NCBI RefSeq assembly: GCF_013408335.1
Contig: NZ_JACBZR010000001.1
Location: 1-64,000 of the forward strand
DNA from: Nocardioides panzhihuensis
GTDB lineage: Bacteria > Actinomycetota > Actinomycetes > Propionibacteriales > Nocardioidaceae
DNA length: 64,000 bases
Reading direction: 5' to 3'
The stretch's first letter is position 1. The number at the start of each line of letters is the position of its first letter. Positions 45,235 to 56,448 of this stretch are shown here, in pieces. The notes under the pieces were generated by a model that had not been told where the DNA came from, made no database searches, and saw only the letters and a program-made list of their open reading frames with translations. Made by a program: the position numbers and the translations under genes.

Positions 45235-45846
45235 GTGGCTCTTCGTCTTGTCGTCCTCGTGTCCGGCTCGGGCACCAACCTCCAGGCCCTGCTGGATGCC
45301 TGCGCGTCGCCGGAGTACGGGGCAGAGGTGGTGGCGGTCGGTGCTGACCGCGACGGGATCCAGGGGTTGACCCGGGCGACCGACGCCGGGATCCCGACCT
45401 TCGTGCACCGGGTCAAGGACTTCGGGTCGCGCGAGGAATGGGACGCGGCGCTGGCCGAGTCGGTCGCTGCGTACGAGCCTGATCTGGTGGTCTCCGCGGG
45501 GTTCATGAAGCTGGTCGGCGCTGCTTTCCTCGACCGGTTCGGGGGGAAGACGCTCAACACCCATCCGGCACTGCTGCCGTCGTTCCCGGGGATGCACGGT
45601 GCGCGGGACGCGCTGGACTACGGCGTGAAGGTCACCGGGGCGACGCTGTTCATCGTCGACGCCGGGGTCGACACCGGGATGATCATGGCCCAGGTGACGG
45701 TGCCGGTGGAGGACGACGACACCGAGGAGACGCTGCACGAGCGGATCAAGGTCGTCGAGCGTTCGATGCTGGTCGAGACGGTCGGACGGATCGCCCGCGA
45801 GGGCTACACCGTCGAGGACCGGCGAGTTCGATTCGGGTCCGCCTGA
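45235..45846 (+). CDS. purN: Phosphoribosylglycinamide formyltransferase
   Basis: A 203-residue enzyme of the third step of purine synthesis, transferring a formyl group from 10-formyl-tetrahydrofolate to GAR. It has the phosphate loop SGSGTNLQALLD (10-21) and the catalytic trio N108, H110 and D146 (NTHPALLPSFPG, VDTGMI). It is followed by the riboswitch-controlled purH. Confidence 0.96.
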   Translation: MALRLVVLVSGSGTNLQALLDACASPEYGAEVVAVGADRDGIQGLTRATDAGIPTFVHRVKDFGSREEWDAALAESVAAYEPDLVVSAGFMKLVGAAFLDRFGGKTLNTHPALLPSFPGMHGARDALDYGVKVTGATLFIVDAGVDTGMIMAQVTVPVEDDDTEETLHERIKVVERSMLVETVGRIAREGYTVEDRRVRFGSA

Positions 45847-45851
45847 GCGGT

Positions 45852-45857
45852 TAGAGT
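45852..45857 (+). promoter_or_regulatory. Probable purH promoter -10
   Basis: TAGAGT lies 6 nt before the first base of the riboswitch P1 helix, so transcription should begin right at the aptamer. Confidence 0.55.
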
Positions 45858-45863
45858 GACGAG

Positions 45864-45933
45864 CACACGACTGGCGCAGGTGGGGGACCACCGGGGAGTG
45901 TGAAGAGACGGCATCGACCGCCTGGGTGCCCCT
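45864..45933 (+). ncRNA. ZTP/ZMP riboswitch (pfl motif) in the purH leader
   Basis: The aptamer features are visible: P1 (CACAC 45864-45868 with GTGTG 45898-45902), the conserved GACTGGCGCAGGTGG and CCACCGGGGA internal segment, and the 3' element GACCGCCTGGGTGCCCC (45916-45932). The pfl class senses the purine intermediates ZMP and ZTP and commonly precedes purH. Downstream, CCCTCATCG (45930-45938) can pair with CGATGGGG (45950-45957), which covers the GGGGAG Shine-Dalgarno sequence of GTG 45967. Ligand binding would hold the CCCC strand and free the ribosome site. Confidence 0.88.
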
Positions 45934-45966
45934 CATCGAATTCATCGACCGATGGGGAGTTTGGCT

Positions 45967-47544
45967 GTGCAGGACCAGATCACGATCAAGCGGGCGCTCG
46001 TGTCCGTCTACGACAAGACCGGTCTCGAGGACCTGGTCAAAGGCCTCCACGAGGCCGGCGTCGAGCTCGTCTCGACCGGTGGCTCGGCCAAGCTGATCGC
46101 TGACCTCGGCCTGCCGGTGACCAAGGTCGAGGACCTGACCGGCTTCCCCGAGTGCCTCGACGGCCGGGTGAAGACGCTGCACCCGCGCGTGCACGCCGGC
46201 ATCCTCGCCGACCGCCGCCTCGAGTCCCACGTCGAGCAGCTCAAGGAGCTGGAGGTCGAGCCCTTCGACCTGGTCGTCTCCAACCTCTACCCGTTCGTGC
46301 AGACCGTCGCCTCCGGCGCCGGCCCGGACGAGGTCGTCGAGCAGATCGACATCGGCGGGCCCTCGATGGTCCGCGCCGCCGCCAAGAACCACCCCTCCGT
46401 CGCGATCGTGACCTCGCCCGAGCAGTACGCCGACACCCTCGCTGCTGCCGCCGCGGGTGGGTTCACCTATGACCAGCGCAAGGCGCTCGCCGCGGCCGCG
46501 TTCGTGCACACCGCGACGTACGACGTGGCCGTGGCCTCCTGGATGGGCTCCGTGCTCACCGACACCTCCGAGGGCACCGGCTTCCCGGCGTGGGTCGGCG
46601 GGACGTACGAGAAGTCGACCGTCCTTCGCTACGGCGAGAACCCGCACCAGAAGGCTGCCCTCTACCTGAACGGCCACGGCCCGGCCGGGCTGGCCAGTGC
46701 CGAGCAGCTCCACGGCAAGGAGATGTCCTACAACAACTACACCGACACCGACGCCGCCCGTCGGGCCGCCAACGACTTCGCCGAGCCGGCCGTCGCGATC
46801 ATCAAGCACGCCAACCCGTGCGGCCTGGCCGTCGGCGCCGACATCGCCGAGGCACACCGTCGGGCGCACGCCTGCGACCCGGTCTCCGCCTTCGGTGGCG
46901 TGATCGCCGCCAACCGGCGGGTCTCGGTCGAGATGGCCAAGCAGGTCGCCGACGTCTTCACCGAGGTCATCGTGGCTCCGGGGTATGAGGACGGTGCCGT
47001 CGAGATCCTGCAGGCCAAGAAGAACATCCGCATCCTGGTCGCGGCCGCCGACGAGAGCGCTGCGGTCGAGACCCGGCCGATCTCCGGTGGCCTGCTGATG
47101 CAGCAGGTCGACCACGTCGACGCCGAGGGCGACGACCCGGCTTCGTGGACGTTGGCCACGGGTGAGGCCGCCGACGAGGCCACCCTGGCCGACCTGGCCT
47201 TCGCCTGGAAGGCCTGCCGCTCGGCGAAGTCCAACGCCATCCTGCTCGCCTCCGACGGTGCCTCGGTCGGCATCGGGATGGGCCAGGTCAACCGTGTCGA
47301 CTCCTGCAAGCTCGCGGTGGAGCGGGCCAACACCCTCGCCGAGGGAACCGAGCGTGCCCGCGGTGCCGTCGCCGCCTCCGACGCCTTCTTCCCCTTCGAG
47401 GACGGCCCGCAGATCCTGATCGATGCCGGCGTCAAGGCGATCGTGCAGCCCGGCGGCTCGATCCGCGACGAGCTCACCATCAAGGCCTGCGAGGCGGCCG
47501 GGGTGACGATGTACTTCACCGGCACCAGGCACTTCGCGCACTGA
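45967..47544 (+). CDS. purH: Bifunctional AICAR transformylase/IMP cyclohydrolase
   Basis: A 525-residue enzyme of the last two steps of IMP synthesis. The N-terminal MGS-like cyclohydrolase domain has [21 protein letters not shown] and [15 protein letters not shown]; the C-terminal transformylase has KHANPCG and the NSNAIL-like [10 protein letters not shown] chose GTG 45967 because GGGGAG lies 7 nt upstream and is the site masked by the riboswitch hairpin; ATG 45952 sits inside that hairpin without its own ribosome site. It uses 10-formyl-tetrahydrofolate from FolD. Confidence 0.96.
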   Translation: MQDQITIKRALVSVYDKTGLEDLVKGLHEAGVELVSTGGSAKLIADLGLPVTKVEDLTGFPECLDGRVKTLHPRVHAGILADRRLESHVEQLKELEVEPFDLVVSNLYPFVQTVASGAGPDEVVEQIDIGGPSMVRAAAKNHPSVAIVTSPEQYADTLAAAAAGGFTYDQRKALAAAAFVHTATYDVAVASWMGSVLTDTSEGTGFPAWVGGTYEKSTVLRYGENPHQKAALYLNGHGPAGLASAEQLHGKEMSYNNYTDTDAARRAANDFAEPAVAIIKHANPCGLAVGADIAEAHRRAHACDPVSAFGGVIAANRRVSVEMAKQVADVFTEVIVAPGYEDGAVEILQAKKNIRILVAAADESAAVETRPISGGLLMQQVDHVDAEGDDPASWTLATGEAADEATLADLAFAWKACRSAKSNAILLASDGASVGIGMGQVNRVDSCKLAVERANTLAEGTERARGAVAASDAFFPFEDGPQILIDAGVKAIVQPGGSIRDELTIKACEAAGVTMYFTGTRHFAH

Positions 47545-47553
47545 CAGAACCCC

Positions 47554-47678
47554 GCCGAGTCGGCGCATCTTCACCAGAGTTCGCCGAGTCGGCTCGTCAT
47601 GACGCGCCGACTCGACGGGCAAACATGTCAGGACGAGCCGACTCGGCCTCGGATCTGGTCAAGATGAGCCGGGTCGGC
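47554..47678. repeat. Nested palindromic repeat between purH and folD
   Basis: The outer arms (47554-47578 and 47654-47678) match inversely at 21 of 25 positions. The inner arms GCCGAGTCGGCTCGTC (47583-47598) and GACGAGCCGACTCGGC (47632-47647) match perfectly. The core unit GCCGAGTCGGC is itself nearly palindromic. It could terminate purH transcription or be a dispersed repeat. Confidence 0.75.
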
Positions 47679-47724
47679 GTCGCGTACCAAGAAATAGACG
47701 GACTCGAGTGACAGGATTGACATC

Positions 47725-48576
47725 GTGACAGCACAGAAGCTGGATGGCACCGCCACCCTGAAGACGATCAAGGCCGAGCTGGCCGACCGGGTGGCGAAGC
47801 TGAAGGCCGCCGGCGTGACGCCGGGCCTCGGCACCGTGCTGGTGGGTGACGACCCGGGGAGCCGGTGGTACGTCAACGCCAAGCACAAGGACTGCGCCGA
47901 GATCGGCATCGAGTCGATCCGTGTGGACCTGCCGGGGACCTCGACCCAGGCCGAGGTCGAGGCGGAGATCGACCGCCTCAACGCCGACCCGGCCTGCACG
48001 GGCTTCCTGGTGCAGCAGCCGACCGGCCTGGACGAGTTCGCGCTGCTCTCCCGCGTCGCCCCGGAGAAGGACGTCGACGGGCTGCACCCGTACAACCTCG
48101 GCAAGCTGGTCCTCGGCGAGGACGGTCCGCTGCCCTGCACCCCGGTGGGCTGCATCGAGCTGCTCCGCCGCCACGGCGTGGAGCTCAACGGCGCCGAGGT
48201 GGTCGTGGTCGGTCGTGGGCTGACCGTCGGCCGCCCGCTGGGCCTGCTGCTGACCCGCCGTAGCGAGAACGCCACGGTCACCCTGTGCCACACCGGCACC
48301 CGCGACCTCGCCGCGCACACCCGCAACGCCGACATCGTCGTCGCCGCCGCGGGAGTGCCCGGCATCATCACGAAGGACATGGTCAAGCCCGGCGCGGCGC
48401 TCTTGGACGTCGGCGTCTCCCGAGTCGACGGTAAGATCGCAGGAGACCTGGCCGAGGACGTGTGGGACGTGGCTGGTTGGGTGTCGCCGAACCCGGGTGG
48501 GGTGGGTCCGATGACACGCGCCATGCTGCTCTCCAATATCGTCCTCAGCGCCGAGAAGGCTCTCGAAAGGCTCTGA
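47725..48576 (+). CDS. folD: Methylene-THF dehydrogenase / methenyl-THF cyclohydrolase
   Basis: A 283-residue bifunctional enzyme that makes 10-formyl-tetrahydrofolate with NADP reduction. It has the motifs [20 protein letters not shown] (catalytic Lys region, K54 in YVNAKHK), [11 protein letters not shown] and [16 protein letters not shown]. The start is GTG 47725 with AGGA upstream. It supplies formyl groups to PurN and PurH, which explains its position. Confidence 0.95.
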   Translation: MTAQKLDGTATLKTIKAELADRVAKLKAAGVTPGLGTVLVGDDPGSRWYVNAKHKDCAEIGIESIRVDLPGTSTQAEVEAEIDRLNADPACTGFLVQQPTGLDEFALLSRVAPEKDVDGLHPYNLGKLVLGEDGPLPCTPVGCIELLRRHGVELNGAEVVVVGRGLTVGRPLGLLLTRRSENATVTLCHTGTRDLAAHTRNADIVVAAAGVPGIITKDMVKPGAALLDVGVSRVDGKIAGDLAEDVWDVAGWVSPNPGGVGPMTRAMLLSNIVLSAEKALERL

Positions 48577-48578
48577 CC

Positions 48579-48950
48579 GTGTCCGTCCACCCCCCGCTCA
48601 GCACGACACCGGCTACGCCGGAGGCTCCCGCCCCGGTGGCAGCAGCCGCTGAGCACGAGAAGGCGGACCCCGAAGACGTACGCAGCTTCCCCTCGACCAT
48701 CGGCGGGTTCGTCTATCTCGGGGTGCTGACGGCGGCGCTCGCGGGCCTCGGTCTCGTCGGCTTCGGCCATTGGCGGGTGGGCATCATCGTCCTTGCCGCC
48801 GGGGTGGGGGCAGCGTCGTTGGCGCGTGCGGTGCTGCGTACGAAGGATGCCGGGATGCTGGCGGTGCGCAGCCGCTGGTTCGACGTGGTCCTGCTGGCGC
48901 TGGCCGCGGGCGCGCTGTGGATCCTCGCGGTGTCCGTCCCGGGGGACTAG
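48579..48950 (+). CDS. DUF3017 membrane protein
   Basis: A 123-residue protein with a charged N-terminus and three membrane segments (about 44-62, 66-83, 102-118) in the DUF3017 pattern; it is usually next to folD in actinobacteria. The start GTG 48579 is 2 nt after the folD stop. Its function is unknown. Confidence 0.85.
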   Translation: MSVHPPLSTTPATPEAPAPVAAAAEHEKADPEDVRSFPSTIGGFVYLGVLTAALAGLGLVGFGHWRVGIIVLAAGVGAASLARAVLRTKDAGMLAVRSRWFDVVLLALAAGALWILAVSVPGD

Positions 48951-48966
48951 GACGTTTCGCACAGAA

Positions 48967-49002
48967 CCAGGAAGGCCGCCCCGAGAGGGACGGCCTTCCT
49001 GG
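48967..49002. terminator. Terminator hairpin between DUF3017 and aquaporin genes
   Basis: A 12-bp perfect stem (CCAGGAAGGCCG with its complement) and a 12-nt loop, followed by GTTTTCTGGG. The T run is on the plus strand. Confidence 0.85.
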
Positions 49003-49013
49003 GTTTTCTGGGA

Positions 49014-50111
49014 TCACTGCTCGATCGGGACCCACTCCTGCTTGGCGTAGTCCCAGCGCCAGCCGTCCTGCTCGTAGACCGGCAGGTCGCCCTCGGTGGT
49101 CTGGGTCGGCTGCTGCCATGCCTGCTGACCGCCGGTGCCGGCGCCGCCTGCTCCGCCGGAGACGATGGTTCGGTCGCTAGTCTCGGGAGCAGCCGGGGCC
49201 GTCGGGTCTGCGGCCGGGGTAGCGGGTGCTGCGGGCGTAGCAGCCGGGGTGGCCGCCGCGGCGGGTGCCGCCGGGGCTGCAGACTGGTCCCACTGGAAGC
49301 TGTGGGCAGGCGCCATGCTGTCGCCGCCGAAGGCGAGACCCGCTCCGGCGATCTCGGAGCCGTCCTTGTTGAAGAGCAGCGGGTAGGCGAACCCGGCGAC
49401 GGCGCCGCCGATCGCGGGGACGATCAGGAAGACCGGGAGGGCGATCAGCGCGTCGGTGCCCGAGAAGAGGGCGGGCCCGAACGAACGGGCGGGGTTGACC
49501 GAGGTGCCGGTCAGCGGGATGCCGACGAAGTGGATCGCGGCCAGCGCGAGACCGATGGCCAGCGGTGCTGCGGTGGCGTTGGTCCCCGCGCGCTGGTCGG
49601 TGACACCGAGGATGACGAAGACGAAGATGAAGGTGAGCACGAGCTCGACGAGGATCGCGCCGATGAGTCCGGTGCCGGCTCCGTCACCGAAGCCGTTGGC
49701 GCCGAGACCGCCGTCGTTCCACGAGTTGTAGCCGGACGAGAGCGCGATGAGGAACAGCACGATCGCGCCGATGGTGGCGCCGACGAACTGAGCGCCGATG
49801 TAGGCGCCCGCGTCCTTCCAGCCGATCCGGCCGGCCGAGGCCACACCGAGGGTCACGGCCGGGTTGAAGTGGCCGCCGGAGATGCGACCGAAGGTGTAGG
49901 CACCGATCACGACGGCGATACCGAAGGCCAGGCCGACGGCCGCGACCTCGAGGCGCCAGGGCGAGTTGCGCAACCCGGCGTGGGAGACGCCGGCGAAGAC
50001 CGCGACGACTGAACCACAGCCGAGGAACACGAGGATGAATGTCCCGATGACCTCGGCTGCGAGTTTCTGGATGAAGGTCGGCTCAGCTGCCGACAGAGAT
50101 TCCTCGGTCAT
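49014..50111 (-). CDS. Aquaporin / MIP family channel with C-terminal extension
   Basis: A 365-residue channel. Both NPA boxes are present (HFNPAVTLG and VNPARSFGP, the latter with the selectivity Arg), within six membrane segments in the first ~260 residues. The typical family length is about 230-270. The remaining ~105 residues form an Ala/Pro/Thr-rich linker and end in a Trp-rich motif (GWRWDYAKQEWVP), which is unusual and may bind a partner. Water or small-solute transport would fit with the nearby compatible-solute gene at 58537. Confidence 0.9.
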   Translation of the reverse strand: MTEESLSAAEPTFIQKLAAEVIGTFILVFLGCGSVVAVFAGVSHAGLRNSPWRLEVAAVGLAFGIAVVIGAYTFGRISGGHFNPAVTLGVASAGRIGWKDAGAYIGAQFVGATIGAIVLFLIALSSGYNSWNDGGLGANGFGDGAGTGLIGAILVELVLTFIFVFVILGVTDQRAGTNATAAPLAIGLALAAIHFVGIPLTGTSVNPARSFGPALFSGTDALIALPVFLIVPAIGGAVAGFAYPLLFNKDGSEIAGAGLAFGGDSMAPAHSFQWDQSAAPAAPAAAATPAATPAAPATPAADPTAPAAPETSDRTIVSGGAGGAGTGGQQAWQQPTQTTEGDLPVYEQDGWRWDYAKQEWVPIEQ

Positions 50112-50402
50112 GTCCCCTTAAGCCCTTCAATGTCGGTTGACGTCGGTCAGAGCCTTCGATCCCGGAGAAGCTGGTCCGACCGGCGGGCGAACCTCTCAGG
50201 CATCAGCAGTCACCTGAACAACATGGAGGTGTTGACACACAGTAACTCTTTTGCGACGGCACATCGTGGTGCTTAGGTAGGGCGGGGCGGTGTCGCATCG
50301 GGTATCAGGTATCTTGACGTCAAGGCACTTTCCCTTATGCCCGGGTCCCCGACCTCAGTCAGCAGCACCGCAGACCGCAACTTGTCAGGAGTAGCCACGA
50401 CA
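50112..50402. other. 291-bp regulatory gap between aquaporin and icd
   Basis: No gene. It contains the perfect palindrome TTGACGTCAA (50314-50323), preceded by GGTATCAGGTATC, a plausible regulator site about 80 bp before icd. On the plus strand, GAACCTCTCAGGCA is reminiscent of a glycine riboswitch end, but the rest of that aptamer is absent. Confidence 0.4.
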
Positions 50403-52595
<2,193 letters not shown>

Positions 52596-52603
52596 TCGAT
52601 CAG

Positions 52604-52640
52604 ACGTCGGCCCGGCACGGACTCCGTGCTGGGCCGACGT
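52604..52640 (+). terminator. Hairpin after icd
   Basis: A 17-bp stem (52604-52620 with 52624-52640, one G-U pair) and a 3-nt loop, 8 bp after the stop. Confidence 0.85.
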
Positions 52641-52790
52641 GCGTCCGGACACCTTCCCGGCAGGGGTGACCTTGCTCTCCAAAACATTCTTCTGATTCCT
52701 ATAGATGCAGGTCAGCGGTGTGTTCATCGTCGGTGAACGGCGGAAAACCTTTAGGTAAGTGTCGGTGGTCACGAATACCGTGATCCTCTG

Positions 52791-55700
52791 ATGACTGCGA
52801 CGCTCTCGACTCCGCCCGCGCCCACCTCGGGCACGGCTCTCGGAGTCCCCGCCAGCCCTGCCGACCCGAGCCGGCAGGTCGACTGGCGACGCCTCAAAGG
52901 GCCGGTGACGCTTGCAGCGCTGATCGCCCTCGCGGTCGCAATGGTCGCCCAGTCGATCGGCACCGTCGTGGCCGGCCGGCTGGCCGAGAACCCGACCGCC
53001 AGCCTGGTCGGGTGGCTGGCGCTGTGCGTGATCGGCGCCTCGCTGATCGACTCGACGGCGAAGATCGGCTGGGTCGGGGTCGCCGACCGGGTCGAGGGCA
53101 AGCTGCGTGAGGACGTTCTCCAGGCTGCCATGCGACAGCCGCTCTCCGAGCTGAGCGAGCAGGCTGTCGGGGAGATCCTCGACCGCGTCGACGACGACTC
53201 CCACGAAGTCGGCAACCTGCTGCGCTGGCAGTTCTGGATGCTGTTCCGCTCGATCTTCGCGGCGCTGCCGATGTGGATCGTGGCCAGCTTCACCTGGTGG
53301 CCGGCGGCGTTCCTGTTCCCGTTGCTCGCGGCGGTGACCTGGTTCGTCATCCGCCGCCTGCTGGGCGAGATCTCCCGGCTCAAGGTCATCGAGGAGGCTT
53401 CCTGGACCGATCATGCCGCCGCGCTCGAGGAGGGCATCGCCGGGCGGGACGACCTGCGTACGAGCCTGGGCCAGGAGCACGTGGTCGGCCGGGTCGCGAG
53501 GCTCTCGGCCATCGTCCACGAGAAGTTCCGTGCCGTGGTCACGGTCGAGGCGAAGGTCGGCCGGCGCGCCGGCATCCTGCTGCACTCCCTGCTGGCCGGG
53601 ATCGGTCTCGCCGGGGTGGCGCTCGCTGCGAACGACCGGCTCGGGATCAGCGCGCTGGTGACGTTGTTCCTGGTCACGAGCACCTTCGTCGGCCAGATCG
53701 CGATGCTCGCCAACCACCTCCCCGACATCCAGGCAGGTCTGGGTGCGGTCATCCGGCTGCGCCAGATGATGGCCTCCGAGCCGGAGCCCGAAGGCGGGGC
53801 GCCGGTGCCCGACGGGGGAGCGCTGGAGGTCGACCTGCGCGACCTGACCTTCTCCTACGCCGAGGGCACCTTCGCTCTCCAGGGCATCTCGCTCACGGTG
53901 CCCGCGGGCGACACCATCGCCCTGGTCGGCCGCACCGGCTCCGGCAAGTCGACGCTCGCCTCGCTGCTCTCCCGAGCAGTCGAGCCGCCGCGCGGCTCGG
54001 TCTTCCTGGGCGGCGTGGACGTGCGCGATCTCGATCTGCAGCAGCTGCGGGCCTCCGTGGGCGTCGTGACGCAGCGTACGGAGATCCTGGCCGGCACGCT
54101 CGCCGAGAACATCTCTCTCTTCGACGACCTGCGTCCGCGCGAGGACATCGAGCGGGCGGTCGCCCGGCTCGGGCTCTCCGAGTGGGTCGCGGGTCTTCCG
54201 GACGGCCTCGACACCCTGCTCGGCCCCGGTGGCACGTCGCTGTCGGCGGGGGAGGAGCAGCTGGTCGCCTTCGCCCGGCTGCTGGTGCGCGACGTGCGCG
54301 TCGTCGTCCTCGACGAGGCGACCGCACGGATGGACCCGCTCACCGAGCGTCGGGTCGTCGCGGCCGCAGACCGGTTGCTGACGGGGCGTACGGGCATCCT
54401 GATCGCCCACCGGCTCTCCACGATCGAGCGGGCGCCTCACGTCGCCGTGCTCGACCACGGCCGGGTGATCCAGCACGGGCTGCGGGCCTCGTTGGCGACC
54501 GCGCCGGGTCCGTTCCACGACCTGCTCGAAGCCAGCCGCACCGATCACCACGACTCGCCCTCTCCTGAAACCAAGCCGGTCGACCACTCGACCCTCGACC
54601 ACGTCGCGCAGGGAAACGTGGGCGGCAAGCGCCGCTCAGGCGCGCCGCCGGAGATCGCCGACGTCGGCAACGGGCCGTCGCTCGCCCGAGGGATCCTGCA
54701 CGCACTGTTCATCCGCCCCGAGTGGGGTGTCGCGGGTGCGCTGCTCTTCCTGTTCGCCTCGATGACCGGCGCGCAGGGTGCCTTCACCGGGCTTCTGTGG
54801 GGCCTGATCGTCGAGTCGCTGCAGGACGGCGGCACTCCGACAGTGATGTCGGGGCTGCTGGTGGTCAGCCTGCTGGCCGCACCGCTGATGCTCGCCGACG
54901 CCTTCTACCGCTACCCACGCTGGTGGATCGAGGTCATGCTGCGGGCGCGGATGGCCGTCCTCTACGGCCAGACCAGCCAGCACCGTCTGACGCGCACCCC
55001 GCCGGGTGAGGTCGTCGCGCGGTCGATGGACGCGGACCGGTACGCCCGCTACGCCGACCGCTGGGTCGACTTCGTCAACGGCCTCGTGATCGCGACGATC
55101 ACCGCTTTGCTCGCCGGCACCGCGCTGGCCGGCGCCGTGCTCCTGGTCGTCATGATCGCCTCCGCGCTGGCCTCCGCGGTCGGTCGACCGATCGCGGGCC
55201 GCTCGGCCTCGGCCTCCTCCGCTGCTCGCGCCCGGTTCGGCCGCGCAGTGGTCTCCGCGCTGGAGTCCGTGCGCACCGTGAAGCTGGCCGCGGCCACCCC
55301 GCAGGTCCACGCTCACCTGCAGCACGTGGACGCAGGGAGGGTCGAGGCGGCGGTGAAGGAGCACCGGGTGCAGGCGTTCCTCGACGGCGTGCCTGCGCTC
55401 ATGGTGCAGTGCGGCGTCGTGGCTGCCTGGGCGATCTACTTCGGCGGCGGCTGGGGTCTGGCCACTGCGCTGCTGGTGGCCAACGCGGTCTCGGGCTTCG
55501 ACTGGTTCGGCCGGGTGGCCGGCATGGTCGTCACCGAGGCTCCCGGCACCCGGGCGTGGCAGAAGGAGACGAGCCGCTTCTCCGGCGGCCGTGACCTGAT
55601 GGAGCTGCCCCCGGGCGTCGACCTGGTCTCCGGTGAGGCTCCGACCCCGAAGCCGGTCGAGCGGGTTCCGCTCCAGTCTGTGGAGCTCTCGGCCCTGTCG

Positions 55701-56351
55701 GCGGTCCACGACGATGGCACCATCGGTGTCTCGGACGTCTCGCTCACCATCTCGCGCGGCGAGCTGGTGCTGCTCGTGGGACAGGTCGGCTCCGGCAAGT
55801 CGTCCCTGCTGGCGTCGATGGCCGGTCTCATCGAGCACACCGGCACGATCCGGTGGAACGACGAGCTGGTCGAGGACCCCCAGTCCTTCCTGAGGCCTGG
55901 CCAGGTCGCGTACGTCGCTCAGGTGCCGCGGGTGCTCTCCGGCACCTTCTCCGACAACATCCGCCTGGGCCACGACCGGCCGTTCGACAACCCGGTCGCC
56001 GACGCGCGGCTCGAGCTCGACGTCAAGGAGGCGGGCGGCGCCCACGCGATCGTCGGTCACCGCGGCGTACGCCTCTCCGGGGGACAGGTCCAGCGCCTCG
56101 CCCTGGCACGGGCGCTGGCCGCCGAGACCGAGCTGCTCCTGGCCGACGACGTCTCCAGCGCGCTCGACGCGGCCACCGAGATCGAGCTCTGGCGGGCGCT
56201 CCGCGACCGGCACACCACGGTCATTGGAGCCACCTCGAAGCGGGCGGCTCTAGCTCAGGCCGACCGCGTCGTCGTCATGGTGAACGGCGAGGTCGCTGCC
56301 GTGGGTCCGTGGGCCGAGCTGTCCCCGGCGTGGTCCCACCTGGCCGGCTGA
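52791..56351 (+). CDS. Fused double ABC exporter (TMD-NBD-TMD-NBD)
   Basis: 1186 residues in one chain. The first half has six membrane segments (about 35-325) and an ATPase with Walker A GRTGSGKST (380-388), LSAGEEQ signature, DEA and the H-loop His, all usable. The second half (membrane part about 640-920) has Walker A GQVGSGKSS, a perfect LSGGQ, but Asp in place of the catalytic Glu (LLADDVSSALD) and Thr in the H-loop position (IGATSK). So one competent and one degenerate site are expected in the dimer. The substrate is unknown. ATG 52791 follows TACCGT by 9 nt. Confidence 0.9.
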   Translation: MTATLSTPPAPTSGTALGVPASPADPSRQVDWRRLKGPVTLAALIALAVAMVAQSIGTVVAGRLAENPTASLVGWLALCVIGASLIDSTAKIGWVGVADRVEGKLREDVLQAAMRQPLSELSEQAVGEILDRVDDDSHEVGNLLRWQFWMLFRSIFAALPMWIVASFTWWPAAFLFPLLAAVTWFVIRRLLGEISRLKVIEEASWTDHAAALEEGIAGRDDLRTSLGQEHVVGRVARLSAIVHEKFRAVVTVEAKVGRRAGILLHSLLAGIGLAGVALAANDRLGISALVTLFLVTSTFVGQIAMLANHLPDIQAGLGAVIRLRQMMASEPEPEGGAPVPDGGALEVDLRDLTFSYAEGTFALQGISLTVPAGDTIALVGRTGSGKSTLASLLSRAVEPPRGSVFLGGVDVRDLDLQQLRASVGVVTQRTEILAGTLAENISLFDDLRPREDIERAVARLGLSEWVAGLPDGLDTLLGPGGTSLSAGEEQLVAFARLLVRDVRVVVLDEATARMDPLTERRVVAAADRLLTGRTGILIAHRLSTIERAPHVAVLDHGRVIQHGLRASLATAPGPFHDLLEASRTDHHDSPSPETKPVDHSTLDHVAQGNVGGKRRSGAPPEIADVGNGPSLARGILHALFIRPEWGVAGALLFLFASMTGAQGAFTGLLWGLIVESLQDGGTPTVMSGLLVVSLLAAPLMLADAFYRYPRWWIEVMLRARMAVLYGQTSQHRLTRTPPGEVVARSMDADRYARYADRWVDFVNGLVIATITALLAGTALAGAVLLVVMIASALASAVGRPIAGRSASASSAARARFGRAVVSALESVRTVKLAAATPQVHAHLQHVDAGRVEAAVKEHRVQAFLDGVPALMVQCGVVAAWAIYFGGGWGLATALLVANAVSGFDWFGRVAGMVVTEAPGTRAWQKETSRFSGGRDLMELPPGVDLVSGEAPTPKPVERVPLQSVELSALSAVHDDGTIGVSDVSLTISRGELVLLVGQVGSGKSSLLASMAGLIEHTGTIRWNDELVEDPQSFLRPGQVAYVAQVPRVLSGTFSDNIRLGHDRPFDNPVADARLELDVKEAGGAHAIVGHRGVRLSGGQVQRLALARALAAETELLLADDVSSALDAATEIELWRALRDRHTTVIGATSKRAALAQADRVVVMVNGEVAAVGPWAELSPAWSHLAG

Positions 56352-56354
56352 CCT

Positions 56355-56447
56355 GCCGAAGCGTCACCCCCGTCGTTCGAGTGGGCACTTCGGTGCCCAC
56401 TCGAACGACGTACGTGACGCCTCGGTTCGCGGGGGTGACGCCTCGGC
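56355..56447. terminator. Strong hairpin with TTCG loop inside a larger palindrome, between convergent genes
   Basis: A perfect 18-bp stem (CGTCGTTCGAGTGGGCAC, 56371-56388, with its complement at 56393-56410) is closed by a TTCG tetraloop. Outer arms GCCGAAGCGTCACCCCC (from 56355) and CGGGGGTGACGCCTCGGC (56430-56447) pair around it. It probably ends transcription from both sides. Confidence 0.8.
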
Positions 56448-56448
56448 T

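Noticed and set aside
50195..50230. Glycine-riboswitch-like end (GAACCTCTCAGGCA) before icd
   Set aside because: The other conserved parts of the aptamer, notably the GCCGAAGG-type core, are not present and the surrounding helices cannot be drawn. It was kept only as a remark.
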